NCBI GenBank assembly: GCA_035552595.1 | Contig: DASZKZ010000086.1 | Coordinates: forward strand, 1 to 19,261 | DNA length: 19,261 nt | Source of the DNA: Aeolococcus sp035552595 | Lineage (GTDB): Bacteria; Chloroflexota; Dormibacteria; Aeolococcales; Aeolococcaceae | Direction: 5' to 3' | In this document: in pieces, positions 13,884 through 19,261 of the stretch | Layout of the letters: every line of letters begins with the position of its first letter | Position numbering within the stretch: the first letter of the stretch is position 1 | The notes under the pieces: generated by a model | Databases searched by the model: none | What the model was told of the DNA's origin: nothing | What the model saw: only the letters and a program-made list of their open reading frames with translations | Position numbers and translations under genes: made by a program

Positions 13884-14777
13884 TCAGGGAGCGAGCGAGA
13901 CGGCGGGGACGCGCCCGGCCAGCGTGCCCTCTGCGGCGCTCTGCAGCTCATCGAGCGTGATCGGGCCCTCGAAGCGATCGGTGACGACGCCGCTGCTGTT
14001 GACGAAGTACACCCAGGGATCGGTCTGCAACCCGAACGCGCGAAAGGCCGGGTTGTCGAAGGTCTGTGCGGCCGAGGCCGGGAAGTCCGTCTCGATGTGC
14101 TGGAAGGAGAGCTGCGAGCAGTACTGGGTGCAGAGCTGCTCGAGGATGGCGACGGTGGGGCCGCAGGTCTTGCTCGGGCAGTAGCCGGGCTGACCGAAGA
14201 ACAGCACCATCGGGTGGTGGGCCGCCAGAGCCGCCGTGATCGTCTGGTCGTGCCAGGTGTCGGGTGGCACGCCGCTGTCCACCATCGAGATGGTGACACC
14301 GGGATCGGTGAGCACCGCCTGGTGCAGTGCCGGAACGTGCGCGCCCACCGCCAGCTCCGGGCCGGACGCGGCCACGGTCACGAAGGCGTGGCCGGTCACC
14401 GCCCCGGCCTTGGCGGTCCCGCTCACCTGGAACCGGTACTGGCCCGCCACCGGAAATTGGGCGATGCCGACGTAGATGGGGATGGCGCCGTAGACCGCGG
14501 CGATGTTCTCCAGGGGGCGGCGGCCGATCGACTGCCCGGAGGGATCGAGGATGTCCATCGACACCCCGCTCGCCGCCACCGGGTTGTTCCTGGTGTCGAG
14601 CAGCGCGATGGAGATGCGGTTGACACCGACCAGCAGGGTGCTGTTCTGCGGCTGCACGTTGAGGTTCTCCGCGGCCGGCGCGCAGCTGCCGGAGCCGGCG
14701 GCGCAGGCCACCTGGCCGCAACCGGTGAGAGGCGCGGCCACCAGGGCGGCGGCCAGGACCAGCGCGGCGCGGATCAC
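13884..14777 (-). CDS. Thioredoxin-like lipoprotein
   Basis: Protein of 297 aa. The N-terminus is a lipoprotein signal (MIRAALVLAAALVAAPLTGC) with lipobox LTGC and lipidated Cys20. Residues about 38-136 are Thr/Val-rich and beta-like (NSTLLVGVNRISIALLDTRN ... HAFVTVAA) and may form an Ig-like domain. Residues about 140-295 resemble a thioredoxin fold: VPALHQAVLTDPG, then VLFFGQPGYCPSKTCGPTV with Cys200-x4-Cys205 in place of CxxC, a second pair Cys216/Cys220, a cis-Pro-like TDPWVYFVNSSGVV, and a final helix ITLDELQSAAEG. It probably acts outside the membrane in thiol exchange or metal delivery (SCO-like), but the substrate is unknown. Its ATG overlaps the stop of the upstream gene as ATGA, implying coupled translation. 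Confidence 0.82.
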   Translation of the reverse strand: MIRAALVLAAALVAAPLTGCGQVACAAGSGSCAPAAENLNVQPQNSTLLVGVNRISIALLDTRNNPVAASGVSMDILDPSGQSIGRRPLENIAAVYGAIPIYVGIAQFPVAGQYRFQVSGTAKAGAVTGHAFVTVAASGPELAVGAHVPALHQAVLTDPGVTISMVDSGVPPDTWHDQTITAALAAHHPMVLFFGQPGYCPSKTCGPTVAILEQLCTQYCSQLSFQHIETDFPASAAQTFDNPAFRAFGLQTDPWVYFVNSSGVVTDRFEGPITLDELQSAAEGTLAGRVPAVSLAP

Positions 14778-16582
14778 GCCGGCACCTCCGCGGGCAGCTC
14801 GTCGCCGTCCTCGACGACCGGTTCATCGAGCGGTCGGGTGTCGTCGTTGAGCGCGCCCTCGAGGCGGAGGATGCGACGCAGGATGGCCACCGATGACGCG
14901 TACGTCGAATCCATGCCGAAGTAGGACAGTCCCCGAGCCCCCAGCGTGCGCGCCTGCGTGAAGGGCGTGTCCGATGCGTAGTGGATGACGCCGAAATCGA
15001 GCGGCAGCCTGGAGAAGTTCACCGGCTCCCCCATCGGGTAGCGGGCCGCCTCGCTGGTCTCGTAGATGGCGCAGCAGTACGGTCCCGCCTCCATCTCCAC
15101 CACCGAGAAGGCCTCGCGGTGGTAGAAGTCGAGGTAGCCGCGGTTCTGCAGGAAGGTGCCCTTGACGGTGACCGCACGCTGATTGTCGAGACCGCTGCCG
15201 AAGCGCAGGTAGGGGGCGATGTCGGAGACGCGGAAGGCGTTGTCCAGCCAGAACGTGCTGCCCGAATGCTCGTCGTGGATGACCCCGCTGATCATCACGT
15301 CGCCGACGTCGGCGTTGAGCGTCGCCGCCTTGCCGAGCACGTACACACCGCGCAGCTCGGCCGCGGTCTCGGCCACCTCGCGGAGGATGTTGTAGGCGGC
15401 CAGGCCGAGCGGGTAGTCGACGTTGACGATCACCGCCCGGCTGGCGCGGAGCGCGCCGCCCGCGACCGGGCCGAGGCGCTCGTCGAGTGCCGACACATCG
15501 AGCCGGTCGAGGGCGATCACCTGGGCTGCCACGTCGAGCGCGGTGCGGCTGCTGACGGCGATCACGCCGGCCTCGCGCTCCTCACGGCGCACCGCGAGGC
15601 GCTCCGCGTCGCTGAGCACACCGCGCTGCCACAGCCGCGCCGCGAAGTACAGAAAGTTGTCCCAGTTGCCCTCGGCGCGACCCTCGCGGAACGCGCGCAG
15701 CTCGTCGCGGAGCTCGTCCGGTCCGCTCCGCTCCACGGAGGCCACCAGCTCGTCCTGATGGCGGCGGGCCAGGCCGGTGACCAGGTTGCCCAGGCTGTGT
15801 GAGTTGCTGCTCACGAAGTACACGGGCCGTGACAGCAGGCCCTCCGACCGCATCATGCCGGTGACCTGCTGCCACCAGCGCCGCGTCACCCGGGCGTAGC
15901 CCACCTGGGTGCCGCCGAGCATGCGCAGGCGCAATGAGAGGTGACGTGCCCGCACCTGGTCGAGCCGGGTGGTGAACGACGCTCCCCAGAGCTCCAGGAG
16001 CTGGGACCAGTCGTCCTCGAACCCCCCGCATCGTTCCGCGTACTGGGCGGGGGTGCGCTCCACGTCACCGGTCGCCCGCAGCACCGCACGCAGCTTGTTC
16101 CATTCGATCTGGAACGCCACCAGGGTGGGGACCAGGTCGTCGACGTCCGACGCCGAGGCGACGAGCACCGCCAGAGTTCCCCGGCCGTCGTCGTACCAGC
16201 GCCGCCGCCGTCCCGGGGCGCCGATCTCGGTTTGGGCTTCGAAGCTGCCAAAGCCGCGGCGTTCGAAGATCTCGGCGGACTGTCCCATCACCACCCGCTC
16301 GGCATGGAACATCGCCTCGGGCAGGCGGCGCACGGCGTAGAGGAAGGCCCCCAGGTCGGGGACGGGAGAGTCGGCGAGCGGGTGGAGGCTGCTGTGCATC
16401 GCCCTGTGCGAGGCCTCGAGGACCCGCAGCCGGGTCTCCCCGGTGCTCCGCAGCACCGTGGTGTAGGTGCGCCGGTACACCTCGACCGCCTCGGCCAGGG
16501 CGGCGCTGTCCGGGGCGGGGACAGCGCCGGCGCTGAGATGAGGGATGGGGCCGGCCCCGGGCCGGGCATCGGGAAGTGCCAT
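14774..16582 (-). CDS. Uncharacterised protein with nucleoside-phosphorylase-like C-terminal half
   Basis: Protein of 602 aa. I recognise no named family with confidence. The N-terminal 330 residues are helical, charged and without a known motif; WYDDGRGTLAVLVASASDVDD (129-149) and the Trp-rich RVTRRWWQQVTG (231-242) stand out. The C-terminal half has two marks of the purine nucleoside phosphorylase/MTA nucleosidase fold in the right order: GVYVLGKAATLNADVGDVMI (412-431), similar to the G(S/T)AG...GD(I/V)VI loop, and VVEMEAGPYCCAIYE (494-508), similar to the VEMEaaA ribose-binding helix with its Glu-Met-Glu. There are no membrane segments. Start ATG 16582 is chosen because an upstream extension would overlap adoK; GAGAAT lies 6 nt upstream, and GGGAG 9 nt upstream could serve as SD. 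It is divergent from adenosine kinase and coupled to a lipoprotein gene. Activity on a nucleoside is inference. Confidence 0.7.
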   Translation of the reverse strand: MALPDARPGAGPIPHLSAGAVPAPDSAALAEAVEVYRRTYTTVLRSTGETRLRVLEASHRAMHSSLHPLADSPVPDLGAFLYAVRRLPEAMFHAERVVMGQSAEIFERRGFGSFEAQTEIGAPGRRRRWYDDGRGTLAVLVASASDVDDLVPTLVAFQIEWNKLRAVLRATGDVERTPAQYAERCGGFEDDWSQLLELWGASFTTRLDQVRARHLSLRLRMLGGTQVGYARVTRRWWQQVTGMMRSEGLLSRPVYFVSSNSHSLGNLVTGLARRHQDELVASVERSGPDELRDELRAFREGRAEGNWDNFLYFAARLWQRGVLSDAERLAVRREEREAGVIAVSSRTALDVAAQVIALDRLDVSALDERLGPVAGGALRASRAVIVNVDYPLGLAAYNILREVAETAAELRGVYVLGKAATLNADVGDVMISGVIHDEHSGSTFWLDNAFRVSDIAPYLRFGSGLDNQRAVTVKGTFLQNRGYLDFYHREAFSVVEMEAGPYCCAIYETSEAARYPMGEPVNFSRLPLDFGVIHYASDTPFTQARTLGARGLSYFGMDSTYASSVAILRRILRLEGALNDDTRPLDEPVVEDGDELPAEVPA

Positions 16583-16588
16583 GCCGCC

Positions 16589-16594
16589 ATTCTC
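16589..16594 (-). promoter_or_regulatory. Weak -10-like element (GAGAAT) before the phosphorylase-like gene
   Basis: On the minus strand GAGAAT ends 6 nt before the ATG at 16582. It matches TATAAT at four of six places but lacks the first T. The overlapping GGGAG (complement of 16592-16596) could instead act as an SD, so this gene's leader status is undecided. Confidence 0.3.
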
Positions 16595-16646
16595 CCGCGA
16601 CCCGGGGCGCCGGCGGCGTGCGCCGGGGTCGCCCACCGCGTCCTCG

Positions 16647-16652
16647 TATGCT
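16647..16652 (+). promoter_or_regulatory. -10 element (TATGCT), leaderless adoK promoter
   Basis: TATGCT ends 9 nt before the ATG at 16662, with no SD in between. It lies in the 79-nt region divergent from the phosphorylase-like gene. Confidence 0.55.
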
Positions 16653-16661
16653 TGCGCGCTC

Positions 16662-17597
16662 ATGGGAACCATCGCCGTCACCGGCTCGGTCGCCTTCGAC
16701 ACCATCATGGTGTTCGGGGGGCGCTTCGCCGACCACATCCTGCCCGACCAGGCGCACATCCTCAACGTCTCGTTCCTGGTGGACCGCCTGGAGAAGCGCC
16801 GCGGAGGCACCGCCGCCAACATCGCGTACACGCTCGCGCTGCTCGGGGAGCGGCCGCGGCTGTGCGCCGCCGTCGGCAACGACTTCGCCGACTATGGCGC
16901 GGCGCTGCACGCCGTCGGGGTGGACACCTCGGGGGCTCTTCTGTGCGACGACGTCGGCACCGCCACCGCGTTCATCACCACCGACATCGACGACAACCAG
17001 ATCACCGCCTTCTTCCCCGGCGCGATGGCGCGGTCGGCGGGCGTCGACCTCACGTCGTTGCCAGACGTCGAGCACGTCGTCGTCACCCCCGACGCCCCCG
17101 ACGGCATGGACCTGCACATCAGGCAGGCCGCGGCGATCGGCGCCAAGCTGGTCTTCGCCCCTGCGCAGCAGCTCAGCTCGCTGAGCGACGAGACCCTGAT
17201 CGCGGGATTGGACGCCGCCTGGCTGGTGGTCGGCAACGACTACGAGCTCGAGGTCGTCCACCGCCGCACCGGGCGCGATGTCGGCTCGCTCGCCGCCACC
17301 GCGATGGTGGCGCGCACCCGCGGAGGCCAGGGCAGCGAGCTGCACGTCGGCGGTGCGGTGCACGCCATCCCCGTCGCCGCGGCGGACAAGCTCGTCGACC
17401 CCACCGGAGCCGGCGACGCCTACCTGGCGGGGCTGCTCAGCGGCCTGCGCGCCGGTCGCGGTCCCAGCATGGCCGGGCGGATCGGTGCCCTCGCGGCCAC
17501 GTACGTCGTCGAGCAGCCCGGGCCTCAGACCCACCACTTCACGCGCGCCGAGTTTGCGGCGCGCTACGCCGCCGAATTCGGCGAAGCGCTGGGCTGA
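16662..17597 (+). CDS. adoK: Adenosine kinase (PfkB/ribokinase family, mycobacterial type)
   Basis: Protein of 311 aa. It phosphorylates adenosine to AMP with ATP in the cytosol. It follows the mycobacterial AdoK (Rv2202c) pattern closely by recall: IAVTGSVAFDTIMVFGGRF at the N-terminus with substrate-binding Asp13, LNVSFLVDRLEKRRGGTAAN (34-53) with the GG motif, ITAFFPGAM (114-122) and the PfkB signature DPTGAGDAYLAG (246-257) with catalytic base Asp252. Ribokinase and fructokinase are alternatives, but SFLVD and FFPGAM are characteristic of the actinobacterial adenosine kinase branch. ATG 16662 is supported by TATGCT 9 nt upstream. It would scavenge the adenosine released by the ahcY product encoded at 3094. 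Confidence 0.88.
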   Translation: MGTIAVTGSVAFDTIMVFGGRFADHILPDQAHILNVSFLVDRLEKRRGGTAANIAYTLALLGERPRLCAAVGNDFADYGAALHAVGVDTSGALLCDDVGTATAFITTDIDDNQITAFFPGAMARSAGVDLTSLPDVEHVVVTPDAPDGMDLHIRQAAAIGAKLVFAPAQQLSSLSDETLIAGLDAAWLVVGNDYELEVVHRRTGRDVGSLAATAMVARTRGGQGSELHVGGAVHAIPVAAADKLVDPTGAGDAYLAGLLSGLRAGRGPSMAGRIGALAATYVVEQPGPQTHHFTRAEFAARYAAEFGEALG

Positions 17598-17639
17598 CGC
17601 CGGTCCGCGGTGCCGGCCACTGACGTGGCGCCGCCGTCG

Positions 17640-17645
17640 TAGAGT
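17640..17645 (+). promoter_or_regulatory. -10 element (TAGAGT), leaderless thiolase promoter
   Basis: TAGAGT ends 6 nt before the ATG at 17652 within the 54-nt gap after adoK. No SD is visible. It suggests the thiolase is transcribed separately from adoK. Confidence 0.58.
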
Positions 17646-17651
17646 TCGGGC

Positions 17652-18824
17652 ATGGAGAGCGCGGTCATCGTCAGTGCGGCGCGCACGCCCGTCGGCACCA
17701 TGGGCGGAGCGTTCGTCGACGTCCCGGCTCCCACCCTGGGGGCGCTGGCGGCGCAGGAGGCGATGCGCCGCGCCGGCCTCGACGCCGTCGACGAGGTGCT
17801 CATGGGCAACGTGCTCTCAGCCGGCCTGGGGCAGAATCCGGCTCGGCAGGCGGCGCTGGGGGCGGGGCTCGCCGAGAGCACCCCCGCCATGACCGTGAAC
17901 AAAGTGTGCGGCTCCGGGCTCAAGACCATCGCCCTCGCTGCCCAGGCGATTCGCGCCGGAGACGCCGAGGCCATCCTGGCCGGGGGCATGGAGAACATGT
18001 CCCGCGCCCCGTACCTGATCGAGAGTGCGCGGTACGGCTACCGGCTCGGTGACGGCCAGCTGGTCGACGAGATGATCCGCGACGGACTGTGGTGCGCGTT
18101 CGAGCACTGCCACATGGGCACCACCGCCGAGAACATCGCCACCGAGTACGAGGTGAGCCGGCAGGACCAGGACGAGTTCGCCGCCGCGTCGCAGCGGAAG
18201 GCCGAGGCCGCCATCTCGGCCGGCCGCTTCCGCGACGAGATCGTCGGCGTGCCCGTGCAGAAGCGCAAGGAGACGGTGACCGTCGAGGTCGACGAGCATC
18301 CCCGCTCCGGAGCCACCGCCGAGGCGCTCGCCGCGCTCCGCCCCGCATTCGACAAGCAGGGCAGCGTCACCGCCGGCAACGCCAGCGGCATCAACGACGG
18401 CGGCGCCGCGGTGGTGGTGATGAGCGAGTCCCGCGCCCGCGCCGAGGGACGCGCACCGCTGGCGCGGATCCGCGCCTACGCCAGCGCCGGCGTGCCCCCG
18501 CGGGTCATGGGCATGGGCCCGGTGCCGGCGGTGCGAGCGGCCCTGGAGCGTGCCGGCCTCAGTGTCGGCGACGTCGATCTCTTCGAGCTCAACGAGGCGT
18601 TCGCCGCACAGTCGGTGGCGGTGGGACGTGAGCTCGCCGTTCCCGATGAGAAGCTCAACGTCAACGGCGGCGCCATCGCGCTCGGCCACCCCATCGGTGC
18701 CAGCGGGACGCGGATCATGGTCACGCTCCTGTACGCCATGCGGCAGCGCGACGCCGGCGTCGGCGTCGCCGCGATGTGCATCGGCGGCGGCCAGGGGATC
18801 GCCATGGTTGTGGAGCGCGCCTGA
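17652..18824 (+). CDS. Acetyl-CoA C-acetyltransferase (thiolase)
   Basis: Protein of 390 aa, full length for a thiolase. It condenses two acetyl-CoA to acetoacetyl-CoA or cleaves 3-ketoacyl-CoA. All catalytic parts are present: nucleophile Cys86 in NKVCGSGLK, NEAFA (314-318), His346 in GGAIALGHPIGASG, and Cys376 in CIGGGQG. The His-Met pair in EHCHMGTTAEN (151-161) is the usual substrate-loop sequence of biosynthetic acetoacetyl-CoA thiolases. The gene is complete, begins at a leaderless ATG, and has no other lipid or polyhydroxyalkanoate gene next to it in the window, so the pathway (ketone, PHB, mevalonate or fatty acid oxidation) is open. Confidence 0.94.
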   Translation: MESAVIVSAARTPVGTMGGAFVDVPAPTLGALAAQEAMRRAGLDAVDEVLMGNVLSAGLGQNPARQAALGAGLAESTPAMTVNKVCGSGLKTIALAAQAIRAGDAEAILAGGMENMSRAPYLIESARYGYRLGDGQLVDEMIRDGLWCAFEHCHMGTTAENIATEYEVSRQDQDEFAAASQRKAEAAISAGRFRDEIVGVPVQKRKETVTVEVDEHPRSGATAEALAALRPAFDKQGSVTAGNASGINDGGAAVVVMSESRARAEGRAPLARIRAYASAGVPPRVMGMGPVPAVRAALERAGLSVGDVDLFELNEAFAAQSVAVGRELAVPDEKLNVNGGAIALGHPIGASGTRIMVTLLYAMRQRDAGVGVAAMCIGGGQGIAMVVERA

Positions 18825-18971
18825 GCAGCGCCCCGACCCCTGGTGGCGACGCGGAGGGTTCACTGCTGTCGCATCGAGCCACTGATCTGTTTCCGCGGCG
18901 CGACTCTGCCGTCCGTGTTCACGTGAAAGCATGGCCGCTGTTGTGGTGGTTCGGCAATGGCTCTCTGATCG
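18825..18971. other. Intergenic region with perfect 10-bp palindrome
   Basis: This 147-nt gap between the thiolase and the secreted protein is the longest in the window. It contains TTCACGTGAA (18918-18927), a perfect palindrome with a CACGTG core, 44 nt before the next start, a fitting place for a dimeric regulator. No clear -10, SD or T-run terminator was found. Confidence 0.35.
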
Positions 18972-19261
18972 ATGACGCGCGGCCTGCGCTGCGCCCTGAC
19001 TGTGCTCACGGTCAGCGCGGCGCTGATCCTGGGCGGCATTTTCACAGCCCCCGCACAGACTTCCGCCGCGGCGGCGGCACTGCACCCGGGAATGATGGCG
19101 GCAGTGGACAACCAGTCCGGCACCGGCACCTATGGCGCACCGCTGATCAGCGGCTGTTCGTGGGCCACCTGGGTGGCGCGCTGTTCCAACCTCACCGTCT
19201 ACGGCAACGGCAGCTCCTTCGACAACAGTGGCTGCGGCGCGCCCAACGGCTGCACCTTCGG
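18972..19261 (+). CDS. Secreted cysteine-rich protein, N-terminal fragment
   Basis: The first 96 codons are visible; the rest lies past the right edge. The start is fixed as ATG 18972 or later because an in-frame TGA sits at 18966-18968. Residues 1-32 form a Sec signal peptide: MTRGLRCALTVL with a basic N-region, a hydrophobic core, and a likely cut after an Ala-rich stretch near TAPAQTSAAAA. The mature part is Gly/Ser/Asn-rich with several Cys (GCSWATWVARCSN, SGCGAPNGCTF), suggesting disulfides outside the cell. The family cannot be assigned from this fragment; a secreted lectin-like, CHAP-like or spore-coat-like protein are all possible. No leaderless -10 box is seen, unlike most neighbours. 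Confidence 0.65.
   Translation, partial: MTRGLRCALTVLTVSAALILGGIFTAPAQTSAAAAALHPGMMAAVDNQSGTGTYGAPLISGCSWATWVARCSNLTVYGNGSSFDNSGCGAPNGCTF

Noticed and set aside
11753..13960. Open frame of 735 codons on the plus strand
   Set aside because: It is antisense to the ABC-F gene and part of EamA, both with full motif sets; it is a GC-rich shadow.
14774..16879. Longer version of the phosphorylase-like gene starting at 16879
   Set aside because: The extension runs 220 nt antisense into adenosine kinase and has low-complexity composition; ATG 16582 has a -10-like box or SD and starts a normal-looking protein.
1..19261. Insertion sequences, prophage, CRISPR or defence island
   Set aside because: No transposase, integrase, direct repeats, terminal inverted repeats, spacer arrays or nuclease genes were seen; gene content is housekeeping and envelope related.

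Overview
The window is GC-rich bacterial chromosome (roughly 70% GC by eye), packed with genes on both strands. I see no mobile element, CRISPR array, rRNA or tRNA. Several features suggest a Gram-positive-like or Chloroflexota-related lineage, possibly Candidatus Dormibacterota: a mycobacterial-type adenosine kinase, a pseudokinase resembling actinobacterial MviN parts, a short-form S-adenosylhomocysteinase unlike the long actinobacterial form, and many leaderless genes. The phylum assignment is inference only.

Layout. 1-2408 (-) is a methyltransferase-coiled coil-double glycosyltransferase fusion cut by the window edge. Divergent from it is the apt-ahcY operon (2514-4371, +), followed by an M16 zinc peptidase (4415-5719, +). 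An operon on the minus strand, 9420 down to 5716, encodes glutamate dehydrogenase, a membrane-anchored pseudokinase and a MOP/Wzx-type lipid-linked glycan flippase, each overlapping the next. Divergent from it is a rhodanese (9477-9794, +). Then come a small tail-anchored protein (-), a polytopic membrane protein of unknown family (+) and an EamA transporter (-). A second minus-strand operon runs from 16582 down to 11951: an uncharacterised protein with a nucleoside-phosphorylase-like C-terminal half, a thioredoxin-like lipoprotein and an ABC-F ATPase. Adenosine kinase (16662-17597, +) is divergent from it, followed by an acetyl-CoA acetyltransferase (17652-18824, +) and the start of a secreted cysteine-rich protein that runs off the right edge.

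Two themes link the genes. First, adenosine and methyl-cycle metabolism: ahcY releases adenosine, adoK and apt convert adenosine and adenine to AMP, and the phosphorylase-like protein beside adoK may act on a related nucleoside. Second, envelope glycan export: the fused glycosyltransferase and the pseudokinase/flippase pair.

The strongest non-gene signal is regulatory. Nine genes, nearly all first in their transcription unit, carry a TANNNT hexamer ending 6-9 nt before the start codon, with no Shine-Dalgarno sequence. Downstream operon genes instead use an SD sequence, an ATGA overlap or a longer overlap. This indicates widespread leaderless transcription, and it fixes several start codons.
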